Below are positions 16,072 to 24,061 of a stretch of DNA of 64,000 nucleotides, in pieces. The number at the start of each line of letters is the position of its first letter. Positions within the stretch are counted from its first letter, which is position 1. The notes below the pieces were generated by a model. The model saw only the letters and a list, made by a program, of their open reading frames with translations. It searched no databases and was not told the DNA's origin. Source of the DNA: Heyndrickxia oleronia (GTDB lineage Bacteria > Bacillota > Bacilli > Bacillales > Bacillaceae_C); NCBI RefSeq assembly GCF_017809215.1, contig NZ_CP065424.1, positions 568,001-632,000 of the forward strand. Reading direction: 5' to 3'. A program made the position numbers and the translations under genes.

Positions 16072-16627
16072 TAAAGAGGATATCCTCAAATTAATCCAAG
16101 AGGATGTATGGATGATGGATATTTTACGTGCAGTACAAACCCTTCATTTACCTGATTGGTGGGTATGTGCAGGATTTGTCCGGTCGAAGATTTGGGATAC
16201 GCTTCATCATGTTAAGGATCGGACCCCATTAGCAGATGTTGATGTCATATATTTTGATCCGGAGAGGATAGATGAGCAGGAAGAAAAGAGGTTAGAAGGA
16301 AAGCTGAGGAGCTTACTTCCAGATGTACCATGGTCTGTGAAAAATGAGGCAAGGATGCACACGGTTAATGGTATTCCACCATATACTTCCTCAGTGGATG
16401 CTATAGCAAAATTTCCTGAAACAGCCACGGCTTTAGGGGTGAAGTTGGATGATGACCAGCAGCTTATTTTGGCAGCCCCTTGTGGAGTTTCGGATGTAAT
16501 CAATATGTTGATCAAGCCAACTGCTTATTTTAAGGAGAATGAAGAACGAAGAAGCATTTATGAAAATAGAATTGTTGCGAAAGATTGGCAATCTGTTTGG
16601 GAGAACATTACTGTCCATCATTGGTAA
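16061..16627 (+). CDS. Nucleotidyltransferase family protein (DUF925 type)
   Basis: This 188-residue protein matches the small bacterial nucleotidyltransferase family with the core Cys-Ala-Gly-Phe-Val-Arg-Ser-Lys-Ile-Trp-Asp and the acidic pair in Leu-Ala-Asp-Val-Asp-Val-Ile-Tyr-Phe. The role and substrate are not established. ATG 16061 is chosen because AAAGGA lies at 16045-16050 and the family starts here; the frame is open further up only because it overlaps the phosphotransferase gene by 11 bp. It was probably the last gene of the dehydrogenase-phosphotransferase-nucleotidyltransferase operon before the insertion. Confidence 0.85.
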   Translation: MLNNKEDILKLIQEDVWMMDILRAVQTLHLPDWWVCAGFVRSKIWDTLHHVKDRTPLADVDVIYFDPERIDEQEEKRLEGKLRSLLPDVPWSVKNEARMHTVNGIPPYTSSVDAIAKFPETATALGVKLDDDQQLILAAPCGVSDVINMLIKPTAYFKENEERRSIYENRIVAKDWQSVWENITVHHW

Positions 16628-16688
16628 AACATATTAATAGGTGTAATGGGACTTTGGATTTATAATGTTCCTATAGGAGGGATGGAAC

Positions 16689-17552
16689 ATGAATGAAAAC
16701 AAAGCAATTTTCCAACGAGCAGTTAAAGACCATTGGTATGTAAACTATCAGCAAAATGGGTATCCACACGTTCAACAAGGATTTGTATTGCATCCTGAAC
16801 GATTAAAAGAGTTTGACCCTTTTATACTGATGGCAGATGATTGGTTTAAACGTGGTACTTTTTCAGACCATCCTCATCGAGGATTTCAAACGATTACTTA
16901 TGTAATAGATGGCAGGCTGGAGCATATTGATAATGCTGGCGGCCACTCTATACTCGATGCAGGAGATGTTCAATATATGAATGCCGGCTGGGCAGCACGG
17001 CATGCAGAAGAGGCTGTAGATGATGATTTAATCCACACATTACAATTGTGGTTGAACCTACCAAAGGAGTTAAAGAATACGAAAACAACGTATCAGGATA
17101 TTCGTTTAGAAGATGTACCACATGTGCCTTTTGATGGGGGAGTTGTAAAAGTCTATTCTGGTGATATCGAGGGCGTAAAGGGACCACTTGATAGTATGGT
17201 GCCAATCACTATGTCTGAAATCAATGTTGCTGCTGGAGCAACATATATACATCGTATTCCCGAAAATCATAATGCCTTTCTATATGTGTTATCTGGGGAG
17301 GTTGAATTAGGTACAAATGAAATAGCACTAGGCAAAACAGGTGTGGCAACATTTACCTTTAATGAATCCGGGCAGCAAGGTAGCGAATTAGTAATCAAGG
17401 GAAACCAACGTTCAAAGGTATTAGTCTATTCTGGGGTTCCTATAAATGAAGAGGTAGTGGCGTATGGCCCGTTTGTAATGAATACAATGGATGAGATTCG
17501 CCAAGCCTATCGCGATTTTAATGCTGGAAAGTTTGGACCACCAGCGGAGTAA
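16689..17552 (+). CDS. Pirin family protein
   Basis: This 287-residue bicupin is like YhhW and quercetinase-type pirins. The N-terminal cupin carries the metal set Asp-His-Pro-His-Arg-Gly-Phe-Gln-Thr-Ile-Thr-Tyr with a later Gln/Glu and His (Gly-Trp-Ala-Ala-Arg-His-Ala-Glu). The C-terminal Pirin_C domain includes Arg-Ser-Lys-Val-Leu-Val-Tyr-Ser-Gly-Val-Pro-Ile-Asn-Glu and Gly-Pro-Phe-Val-Met-Asn-Thr. Some members open flavonols; many are of unknown function. AGGAGGGATG precedes ATG 16689. It is monocistronic with a strong terminator. Confidence 0.92.
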   Translation: MNENKAIFQRAVKDHWYVNYQQNGYPHVQQGFVLHPERLKEFDPFILMADDWFKRGTFSDHPHRGFQTITYVIDGRLEHIDNAGGHSILDAGDVQYMNAGWAARHAEEAVDDDLIHTLQLWLNLPKELKNTKTTYQDIRLEDVPHVPFDGGVVKVYSGDIEGVKGPLDSMVPITMSEINVAAGATYIHRIPENHNAFLYVLSGEVELGTNEIALGKTGVATFTFNESGQQGSELVIKGNQRSKVLVYSGVPINEEVVAYGPFVMNTMDEIRQAYRDFNAGKFGPPAE

Positions 17553-17607
17553 TGGCGGATTGTAAAAGTCCTTGTTAAATGCTATCTAAATAGAACCACT
17601 GTTTGAG

Positions 17608-17639
17608 AAAATAAGGGGAAGTCCCCCTTATTTTTTTTG
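17608..17639. terminator. Bidirectional terminator, pirin / DinB
   Basis: AATAAGGGG and CCCCTTATT arms lie either side of a short loop, with a T-run of eight on the plus strand and A-rich sequence on the other side. The DinB-like gene ends inside it (stop at 17628). Confidence 0.88.
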
Positions 17640-18140
17640 TTTTGCATATAGATAAAGTCCATAATCCTGCATGACGGATGTTTGCCCTAATTGCCGAAGC
17701 ATCGTGGCAATGTTTCCACGATGATAGGAACCATGGGTAACAATATGTAATACAGATTCAGAAATAGACGTTTCGAGTATTCCAGCATAAGGATTATCGA
17801 CGACTAGCTTCTTTTCTATATCATCTAACTGGTTCAGAAAAGCTTTGTTTTGCTCCGATAATTCCAAGTAACCTGCTTCCATATCCTCAATAGCTTTCAC
17901 TTCCAGCTGTTCACCTTTTTGGAAGGCATCACTCATTGCTTCCTTCATACTCATACCCTTTATAATCTCAAACCATGCATAATCAACTTGATAAATATGT
18001 GACAGCACTTTCGCGATAGAGGAAAAGCCACTATTTGTTTCCTGATGATAAATCTCTTGAGGAAGCTCCTTCAAACGTTCAATAATCACAGCATTTGCCC
18101 AAACATGATACTCATACATTTCAATGACAGGATGTTTCAT
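17628..18140 (-). CDS. DinB-fold protein
   Basis: This is a 170-residue DinB/YfiT-type four-helix protein. The metal-binding His residues are seen in Leu-Ser-His-Ile-Tyr-Gln-Val-Asp (about residue 48) and Ile-Val-Thr-His-Gly-Ser-Tyr-His-Arg-Gly-Asn-Ile (about 134-138), and the N-terminal Tyr-Glu-Tyr-His-Val-Trp-Ala-Asn is typical. The enzymatic role is not known. ATG 18140 has AAAGGAGAA just upstream. Confidence 0.88.
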   Translation of the reverse strand: MKHPVIEMYEYHVWANAVIIERLKELPQEIYHQETNSGFSSIAKVLSHIYQVDYAWFEIIKGMSMKEAMSDAFQKGEQLEVKAIEDMEAGYLELSEQNKAFLNQLDDIEKKLVVDNPYAGILETSISESVLHIVTHGSYHRGNIATMLRQLGQTSVMQDYGLYLYAKQKK

Positions 18141-18389
18141 ATCATTTCTCCTTTTATTTTGATTTTTATAAAAGCCTTTACAGTGGACTTTTACAACTTA
18201 GGGAAGTTGATTTGGGATTTCAGTGTTACCTCAATTTTTATTCGTTAATCATTATCTAGATAGAAGTATTCTTAATTTTTATTTATATTAAATAACAGTC
18301 ATTAATACTCCTTTATTTCTGTATTGATAGGAGGTAATTGGTCTTTCTTTGCAGAAGTAGATAATGGGAACTGAGGGAGGAGGCTTATC

Positions 18390-19067
18390 TTGATCCAAGC
18401 AGTGTTATTTGATTTATTTGAAACACTTATTTCGGAATGGAGAAATGGAAAAAGAGAGAAAGGCCATATGTTCCATGAAATTGGCTTGAATGAGGAACTA
18501 TTCAAAAAAGAGTGGCATAAGCGTTTAGATAAGAGAATGGATGGTACATTTTCTAATTACCGAAGTGTGTTGATTGACATTTTAAGAGCCCAAAATATGC
18601 CGATTGATCTAAAAGTGCTAGACGCTGCGCAAAAGCAAAGAGAAAGAGTAAAATCACTTCCATTTGAACAAATCAATGAGGAAATCATAGGGTGCTTGTC
18701 CGAACTTAAGCGACAAGGGATCAAAATAGGGCTAATCAGTAATTGTACACCAGAGGAGATAACTGCATGGGAGGCATGTACACTCTCTCAGTACTTTGAT
18801 GATGTCATTTTTTCCTATAAGGTGAAGTGTGCCAAACCAAACCCAGAAATCTATTTAATGGCATGCAAAAATTTAAAGGTTGAACCTGAAAAGGTTATTT
18901 TTATTGGTGACGGTGGATCAAATGAATTATTCGGTGCTGAACAAGTGGGAATGATCCCTTATCAAGCCACATGGTTTCTTTCTGAAAGTAGAAAGGAAAA
19001 CATAAATATTTATCCTAAATTAACGCATCCTTCGGAATTAATTACGATCATTAGAGGTGAGGCATGA
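18390..19067 (+). CDS. HAD superfamily hydrolase
   Basis: This is a 225-residue haloacid-dehalogenase-like hydrolase. Motif I is Phe-Asp-Leu-Phe-Glu-Thr-Leu with a single nucleophilic Asp; the usual second Asp is Phe, as in several dehalogenase-like clades. Motif II is Leu-Ile-Ser-Asn-Cys-Thr, motif III Lys-Cys-Ala-Lys-Pro-Asn-Pro-Glu-Ile-Tyr, and motif IV Phe-Ile-Gly-Asp-Gly-Gly. A small-phosphate-ester phosphatase is the most likely role. TTG 18390 follows GGAGGAGG (18375-18382). Its stop overlaps the next start (ATGA). Confidence 0.88.
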   Translation: MIQAVLFDLFETLISEWRNGKREKGHMFHEIGLNEELFKKEWHKRLDKRMDGTFSNYRSVLIDILRAQNMPIDLKVLDAAQKQRERVKSLPFEQINEEIIGCLSELKRQGIKIGLISNCTPEEITAWEACTLSQYFDDVIFSYKVKCAKPNPEIYLMACKNLKVEPEKVIFIGDGGSNELFGAEQVGMIPYQATWFLSESRKENINIYPKLTHPSELITIIRGEA

Positions 19068-19294
19068 ATTTATTTTGGTCAATTTTAATAGCATTTGCAC
19101 TGGGAATCATTTTAGTGATGATTCCACCAGTTTATGGGGGAATCATTGCCTTTGGAATTATTGGAGGCTGTTTATTCCGTGGGATTGTTTTGCTTGAAAA
19201 ACTGAATAAAAAACTGAATGTCTTAGTTCCGGATAAGAACAAGGTTACAGAAGTATATGAAAGCTATTTGGATGATAAAAAGAAAGAATTTTAA
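19064..19294 (+). CDS. Small two-span membrane protein, unknown
   Basis: This 76-residue protein is mostly hydrophobic over residues 3-50 (two likely spans separated by Pro-Pro-Val-Tyr-Gly) with a charged C-terminal tail. The start overlaps the HAD stop by 4 bp, so translation is coupled. It is followed 12 bp later by the 2H phosphoesterase gene. I do not recognise the family. Confidence 0.65.
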   Translation: MNLFWSILIAFALGIILVMIPPVYGGIIAFGIIGGCLFRGIVLLEKLNKKLNVLVPDKNKVTEVYESYLDDKKKEF

Positions 19295-19306
19295 AGGGAG
19301 GCTTCT

Positions 19307-19855
19307 ATGTACGGAGTTGTTGCGCATTTTGACGAAGAATCAGAGAGATATATTAAAGAAGTGTGGAAAGAACTTAGTGATCAAGCCATATCTACCTATG
19401 CTGAAGAAGTAATAGATAGAAGACCACATATTACACTTGCTTCTTATCAAAGGCTAAATATGGATCGATTTCTTCCTCTTTTTCAATCTTGTTATGAATC
19501 GAGTTCTAAGCTACCGATTACATTAAGTTCATTAGGAACCTTTATGAATACAGGGATGATATTTTTAGCTCCTACACCTTCTATTGAGTTATTAGTTTTG
19601 CATATGAAGCATCATCAAATGCTCGAGGAATTTAATGATCAACCCGACTCACTTTATCTCCCAACTAGATGGATTCCACATTGTACAATTGCAAATCGAT
19701 TACCTATGCATAAGTTGAAAGAAGCTTTCGAGTATTGCACCAAGCGAATGAAACCCATTGATGCGCAAATAAGTGAGGTGGCTTTAATTAAAGTAGTGGA
19801 TGAAGGTGGGGGAAGATCTAGAGTAGAAACGATAAAAGCATGTCCCCTCAGATAA
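19307..19855 (+). CDS. 2H phosphoesterase (2'-5' RNA ligase family)
   Basis: This 182-residue protein has the two hallmark His-X-Thr motifs: Pro-His-Ile-Thr-Leu-Ala at about residues 44-49 and Pro-His-Cys-Thr-Ile-Ala at about 124-129. Such proteins open cyclic phosphodiesters in RNA or nucleotides (ThpR, YjcG and relatives). AAAGGGAGG precedes ATG 19307. It is the third gene in a close cluster after the HAD hydrolase and small membrane protein. Confidence 0.88.
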   Translation: MYGVVAHFDEESERYIKEVWKELSDQAISTYAEEVIDRRPHITLASYQRLNMDRFLPLFQSCYESSSKLPITLSSLGTFMNTGMIFLAPTPSIELLVLHMKHHQMLEEFNDQPDSLYLPTRWIPHCTIANRLPMHKLKEAFEYCTKRMKPIDAQISEVALIKVVDEGGGRSRVETIKACPLR

Positions 19856-19940
19856 AGAGGTATGATAGAATACATGAATTGCCTAGGTTAAAGGAATCAT
19901 AAAATAGAGCAGAGATGACCTTGAACCTAGGGGGCTATCA

Positions 19941-20993
19941 GTGAAAAAGAAAAAAATTATTAAAATACGAACGACATCGAAACATAAGGGGTGGAGAGGG
20001 GTATTTCATATTAATCGTACCCCGAAATATCCATGGAAAAAGGCCATTTCAGCTGCAATAACGATGGGACTCCCTTTTTTGATAGGTGCTTTATTTGGCC
20101 ATATTGAATGGGGCTTGCTTGCTGGTATCGGAGGTTTTACCTCTTTATATGTTCATAATGAATCTTATAAACAAAGAGCGATTAAATTAATCATTGTCAA
20201 TATTGGATTAGTAGTTTCCTTTGCTTTAGGAATTATTTGTGGTTTTTCCTTTTTGTCTACTTCCTTGATTTTAGGAATCATTAGTTTTCTGTCGACTTTT
20301 ATCTGTAGTGCCTATAAGGTTCCTCCTCCATCAGGCTATTTTTTTGTCCTTGTTTGTGGAATTGGTACGGGCTTGCAGATGACTTTAACTGCAGCATTAC
20401 TTCCTATTGGCATCGCATTGATGGGGGGATGTCTTGCATGGTTGATTGGAATGTCGGAATGGTTCTTTGATATAAAGGAAATCACTCAAACAACAAGAAA
20501 TCATACGTGGAAAGCTGCCTTAAATGATTCAAGTATACTATTAGCTTCAATAAGGAATGGAGCAGCTATTTTTGTTGCAACACTTATAGCATTTGCTTTA
20601 GGATTTCACAGACCTTATTGGGTATCCATTTCATGTGCAAGTGTGCTACAAGGTGCGACGATCTCGATTATTCTCCATCGGAGTTTCCAGCGATCAATAG
20701 GAACAGCAGTAGGTGTTTTTATTGCAGGTGGAATTCTTGCCCTACAGCCCTCCTATTGGTTATTGGGGCTATGTGTCATGACATTACAATTTTTAGTAGA
20801 AATGATTATTGTTCGTAACTATGCCTTTGCCGTCGTATTCATTACTCCACTTGCCCTACTTATTGCAGAAACAGGCCGTTCCGATACCGTTATTCCTGCC
20901 CTCATAGAGGCTAGATTGCTTGAAACATTATTAGGCTGTGCAATTGGATTAGCAACCGCCTATCTTATATGGAAGCGATCAGAAAAATCGTAA
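19941..20993 (+). CDS. FUSC family (aromatic acid exporter-like) membrane protein
   Basis: This 350-residue integral membrane protein is built of two similar hydrophobic halves, with spans near 35-190 and 205-345 and a short soluble link between. This is the architecture of FUSC/ArAE-like transporters. The Arg/Lys-rich N-terminus is cytosolic. His-Arg-Pro-Tyr-Trp-Val-Ser-Ile-Ser-Cys-Ala matches the conserved block of this family. The substrate is unknown. GTG 19941 follows TAGGGGGC at 19929-19936. Confidence 0.82.
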   Translation: MKKKKIIKIRTTSKHKGWRGVFHINRTPKYPWKKAISAAITMGLPFLIGALFGHIEWGLLAGIGGFTSLYVHNESYKQRAIKLIIVNIGLVVSFALGIICGFSFLSTSLILGIISFLSTFICSAYKVPPPSGYFFVLVCGIGTGLQMTLTAALLPIGIALMGGCLAWLIGMSEWFFDIKEITQTTRNHTWKAALNDSSILLASIRNGAAIFVATLIAFALGFHRPYWVSISCASVLQGATISIILHRSFQRSIGTAVGVFIAGGILALQPSYWLLGLCVMTLQFLVEMIIVRNYAFAVVFITPLALLIAETGRSDTVIPALIEARLLETLLGCAIGLATAYLIWKRSEKS

Positions 20994-21111
20994 AATTTCC
21001 GTAAACGTTACTAAGTGTAAAACAAGGTAACATTTTTTCCTTGATGTAGAAGGATTAGCCTATAGATGTGACGAATAGGAACAGTAGAAGGACGTGTAAG
21101 GAGTCAAGTTG

Positions 21112-21573
21112 ATGGGGTATATCATGGAATTAAGAAAGGTAGTCGGAAGTCGTCCGCTTATTATGACAGGAGCGAATGTCATCCTTCTAAATAAACAAAA
21201 TGAATTGTTATTGCAGTTAAGAAAAGATAATCATTGCTGGGGGCTTCCTGGCGGATCAATGGAGCCGGGAGAATCCCTCATAGAGGTAGCGGCAAGAGAG
21301 TTACACGAAGAAACTGGATTAAAGGCAAAAAAGCTTAGTTTATTTCAGATTTTTTCAGGAGAGGAGCTCTATTATCAATATCCACATGGTGATGAGGTCT
21401 ATAATGTTGTAGCTACTTATATCTGTTCCGATTATGAAGGAGAGTTACAGGCAGATAAAGAGGAAGTGGAGGAGTTACGTTTTTATTCACTTAAGGAATT
21501 ACCTGAAAAAATTAGCCCTCCTGATTGGCCGGTTGTGAAAGAGTTTTTAAAAAAGAAAACTTCAATAATCTAA
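21112..21573 (+). CDS. Nudix hydrolase
   Basis: This is a 153-residue Nudix protein. The Nudix box is complete: Gly-X5-Glu-X7-Arg-Glu-Leu-X-Glu-Glu-Thr-Gly in Gly-Ser-Met-Glu-Pro-Gly-Glu-Ser and Ala-Ala-Arg-Glu-Leu-His-Glu-Glu-Thr-Gly. It hydrolyses a nucleoside diphosphate linked to some group X, possibly an oxidised nucleotide; specificity cannot be read. ATG 21112 is 8 bp after AAGGAG; a TTG at 21109 is closer than ideal. Confidence 0.9.
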   Translation: MGYIMELRKVVGSRPLIMTGANVILLNKQNELLLQLRKDNHCWGLPGGSMEPGESLIEVAARELHEETGLKAKKLSLFQIFSGEELYYQYPHGDEVYNVVATYICSDYEGELQADKEEVEELRFYSLKELPEKISPPDWPVVKEFLKKKTSII

Positions 21574-21584
21574 TAAAAAACAAG

Positions 21585-21618
21585 AAGGCGATTGTAAACA
21601 AAGCAATCGCCTTTTCTA
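21585..21618 (+). terminator. Intrinsic terminator after the Nudix gene
   Basis: AAGGCGATTG (21585-21594) pairs perfectly with CAATCGCCTT (21604-21613), followed by TTC and T-rich bases. Confidence 0.88.
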
Positions 21619-21673
21619 TTAATAATTCTAGGTAGTTAAGGATAATTTATAGGAAAAAGAATGGAGTACACAA

Positions 21674-22141
21674 ATGAAAAAATACAAACCTTATTTAGCA
21701 ATGGCCTTAATCTTACCTATTCTCACGCTACCCTTCTTAGGAAGATCCACGTTCAAACGGTTTTATCCAAGTGTGTTATTCATATGTTCTATCGTTTTAT
21801 TAGAGAGCATAGTTGCTTACAAACGAGTGTGGTGGTGGTTTTATAATAAAATTATGCCAAAGCCGATATCCGATATGTTTCTCATTATTGCAGGTCCTTT
21901 TTTTGTGGGTTCATTGTGGATACTCAAATTTACCTATGGAAAGTTTAAAAGGTATTTGGCTATCAATTTTATTATTGATACAATTTTCGTTTATATCATC
22001 ATCAATCTTTTTAAGAAGATTGGTTATGGCTCCCTAGTAAGAATTAAAAGGTATCAATTTTTGTCCCTTTTTCTTTTGAAGGCGATCTTGCTCTCTATGT
22101 TTCAATTCGTTAGGGAAAAAAGAGGCACGGTTTTAAGATAA
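21674..22141 (+). CDS. Multi-span membrane protein, unknown function
   Basis: This 155-residue basic membrane protein has four likely spans (about 8-24, 32-48, 66-86, 98-112) and aromatic-rich loops such as Lys-Arg-Val-Trp-Trp-Trp-Phe. The style resembles the Bacillus sporulation-era membrane proteins at 29056-30368, but no named family is certain. GGAG at 21663-21666 precedes ATG 21674. Confidence 0.6.
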   Translation: MKKYKPYLAMALILPILTLPFLGRSTFKRFYPSVLFICSIVLLESIVAYKRVWWWFYNKIMPKPISDMFLIIAGPFFVGSLWILKFTYGKFKRYLAINFIIDTIFVYIIINLFKKIGYGSLVRIKRYQFLSLFLLKAILLSMFQFVREKRGTVLR

Positions 22142-22147
22142 AATGAC

Positions 22148-22176
22148 TTGACTAACTATACTATAAAAAATATAAT
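22148..22176 (+). promoter_or_regulatory. Sigma-A promoter of the catE-like operon
   Basis: TTGACT (22148-22153), a 17-bp spacer, and a perfect TATAAT (22171-22176). The ribosome binding site TTAGGAGGC lies at 22194-22202. Confidence 0.82.
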
Positions 22177-22194
22177 AACTTACATAAAGTAACT
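22173..22194. promoter_or_regulatory. YodB/CatR-like operator
   Basis: The reverse strand reads TTACT-TTATGTAAGT-TATTA across 22173-22194, close to the YodB box of B. subtilis (TACTATTTGTAAGTAGTA). That box is bound by the quinone-sensing DUF24 repressors YodB and CatR. It overlaps the -10 box and start region, as expected for a repressor. Confidence 0.55.
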
Positions 22195-22210
22195 TAGGAG
22201 GCAGAAAATC

Positions 22211-23065
22211 ATGATGGAATTCCATCAAGCACCTCAGACTTTCGTTAGTCAAGTTGACTTGAAGGTTTCAGATTTGGAACGTTCTCTTGCTTTTTATCAA
22301 CAGATCATTGGCTTTCAAATTATTAAGCAAACAGATAAAGTTGCCTTTTTAACTGCTGATGGAAAAACACCGTTAGTAAAGATTGAGCAGCCTGATAATG
22401 TACGTGAAAAGCAATCAAGAACAACTGGACTATATCATTTTGCCATACTTTTACCGAGTCGAAAGGATTTGGGGAAGATATTACAGCATTTTCTTGAAGT
22501 TGGTTATCCGCTACAAGGGGCTTCTGATCATTTAGTCAGTGAAGCGATATATCTAGCAGATCCAGATGGAAATGGAATTGAGATTTATGCAGATCGTCCT
22601 GCCTCAACATGGGTATGGAACGATGGACAGGTCCATATGACAACTGAACCCATTGATGCACAAGGTCTTTTAGCAGAGGGACGTGGACAAAAATGGGAGG
22701 GACTCCCAAGTGGAACAACGATGGGCCATATTCATTTGCATGTTTCAGAGCTAGAAAAGATTGAGGAATTCTATTGTAAGGGATTAGGGTTCAATATTGT
22801 CACTAGATATGGAAATCAAGCGCTTTTCCTATCTACAGGTGGCTATCATCATCATATCGGTTTAAATACTTGGAATGGAATAGGCGCACCTAAGCCTGCA
22901 GATAATAGTGTTGGACTGAAATGGTTCACATTGCAGTTTCCAAGTGAAGAAGCGAGACAACAGGTACTAGAAAATTTGCGAAGCCTGGAAGTTATGGTAA
23001 GTGAGGTAGAGGGAAGTTACTTTATCGAAGATCCTTCTGGAAATCGTATTCAGTTAAACATTTAG
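22211..23065 (+). CDS. catE: CatE-like catechol 2,3-dioxygenase (two-domain VOC)
   Basis: This 284-residue extradiol-type dioxygenase is built of two VOC modules (about 12-128 and 168-283). The metal ligands fit the class I extradiol pattern: His in Met-Gly-His-Ile-His-Leu-His-Val, His in Tyr-His-His-His-Ile-Gly, and Glu/Asp near Phe-Ile-Glu-Asp-Pro-Ser-Gly-Asn. The length matches B. subtilis CatE (about 285), which cleaves catechol in quinone detoxification. The YodB-like operator and strong promoter upstream support that role. It is followed by a nitroreductase gene 24 bp downstream in the same operon. The symbol is a best match, not proven. Confidence 0.78.
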   Translation: MMEFHQAPQTFVSQVDLKVSDLERSLAFYQQIIGFQIIKQTDKVAFLTADGKTPLVKIEQPDNVREKQSRTTGLYHFAILLPSRKDLGKILQHFLEVGYPLQGASDHLVSEAIYLADPDGNGIEIYADRPASTWVWNDGQVHMTTEPIDAQGLLAEGRGQKWEGLPSGTTMGHIHLHVSELEKIEEFYCKGLGFNIVTRYGNQALFLSTGGYHHHIGLNTWNGIGAPKPADNSVGLKWFTLQFPSEEARQQVLENLRSLEVMVSEVEGSYFIEDPSGNRIQLNI

Positions 23066-23089
23066 ACACACATCAAGGAGACGATAAAC

Positions 23090-23692
23090 ATGACAAACAA
23101 AGATTTTTATTCTGCTATTGAAAATAGACGTTCTTATTATGGAATCAGCAGTGAAGCGGTAGTATCTAATGAAAGAATTCAAGAAGTGATTAATCATGCG
23201 GTAAAGCATACCCCTTCATCATTTAATTCACAATCAGCAAGAGTGGTTGTGTTAACTGGTGAAAATCATACAAAACTATGGAATATTACAACAGAAACAT
23301 TAAGAAAAATTGTTCCAGCTGAAAACTTTGGTTCTACACAAGACAAGATGAATGCTTTCGGTAGTGGGTACGGAACAGTATTATTCTTTGAAGATAATAC
23401 TGTAATCGAATCATTACAGAAGCAATTCCCATTATATGCAGAGAATTTCCCAGTTTGGTCACAACAATCAAACGGAATGCTTCAACATGTAATTTGGACT
23501 TCATTAGAGCTTGAAGGCTTTGGCGCATCATTGCAACACTACAATCCACTTATTGATGATGAAGTGAAAAAAGAGTGGAACATTCCAAGTGGATGGAAGC
23601 TAATTGCTCAAATGCCATTTGGTAAACCAACTGCACCAGCAGGTGACAAAGAATTCGCACCATTAGAAGATCGTGTGAAATTTTATAACTAA
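23090..23692 (+). CDS. Nitroreductase family protein (CinD/Frm2-like)
   Basis: This 200-residue FMN-binding protein resembles the Frm2/Hbn1/CinD branch of nitroreductases: Ile-Glu-Asn-Arg-Arg-Ser-Tyr-Tyr at the N-terminus, His-Thr-Pro-Ser-Ser-Phe-Asn-Ser-Gln-Ser-Ala-Arg for flavin binding, and Gly-Phe-Gly-Ala-Ser-Leu-Gln-His-Tyr-Asn-Pro-Leu. These reduce quinones and nitro compounds with NAD(P)H. It lies downstream of the catE-like gene behind one promoter, so both probably respond to quinone or electrophile stress. AAGGAGACG precedes ATG 23090. Confidence 0.9.
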   Translation: MTNKDFYSAIENRRSYYGISSEAVVSNERIQEVINHAVKHTPSSFNSQSARVVVLTGENHTKLWNITTETLRKIVPAENFGSTQDKMNAFGSGYGTVLFFEDNTVIESLQKQFPLYAENFPVWSQQSNGMLQHVIWTSLELEGFGASLQHYNPLIDDEVKKEWNIPSGWKLIAQMPFGKPTAPAGDKEFAPLEDRVKFYN

Positions 23693-23697
23693 TAAAT

Positions 23698-23730
23698 AAG
23701 GAGCATGCCTAATGGCTATGCTCCTTTATT
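23698..23730 (+). terminator. Intrinsic terminator of the catE-nitroreductase operon
   Basis: AAGGAGCAT (23698-23706) pairs with ATGCTCCTT (23718-23726) and is followed by TATTT. Confidence 0.85.
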
Positions 23731-23743
23731 TGTAGATTTTATA

Positions 23744-24046
23744 GTATCCACAATATCATCCACAAATCTGGATATATGATTCCATTTTGGCGACTATTAT
23801 CCACAACAAAAAATTGATGATCCGCAAAAAAACGAATAAATTATATCAATTAGGTGATATAATCCACAAAATAGAAGATCTCATCCACAAAACTGGAATA
23901 AGAGATCTTAATTTCAAATATATATCCACAAAAACAAGGCCAATTAATTTTAAAAGATTGATTATCCACAAAAATTTATTACAAAAAGAATGGACCATCA
24001 TCACAAGTTTCAATTATCCACAAACTTGAAATTATCATCCACAAAT
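23744..24046 (+). repeat. Array B: cluster of DnaA-box-like 9-mers
   Basis: Three exact TTATCCACA boxes are at 23797, 23962 and 24014. One-mismatch boxes start at 23744, 23756, 23860, 23881, 23932 and 24035, and a two-mismatch one at 23818. All are on the plus strand, and each is followed by A-rich sequence. Start-to-start distances are 12, 41, 21, 42, 21, 51, 30, 52 and 21 bp, most close to whole helical turns. It lies between the convergent nitroreductase and nos genes and holds no gene. It may be a DnaA-box cluster or a sixth member of the phased repeat arrays in this window. Confidence 0.8.
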
Positions 24047-24061
24047 TAATGTAAATTCAGC

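Noticed and set aside
23787..24029. 80-codon open frame across the DnaA-box-like cluster
   Set aside because: It lacks a binding site, its composition follows the AT-rich repeat, and the convergent flanks both have ends here.
23744..24046. The DnaA-box cluster as the chromosomal origin
   Set aside because: No dnaA, dnaN, rpmH or gidA genes and no AT-rich unwinding element with DnaA-trios are next to it.
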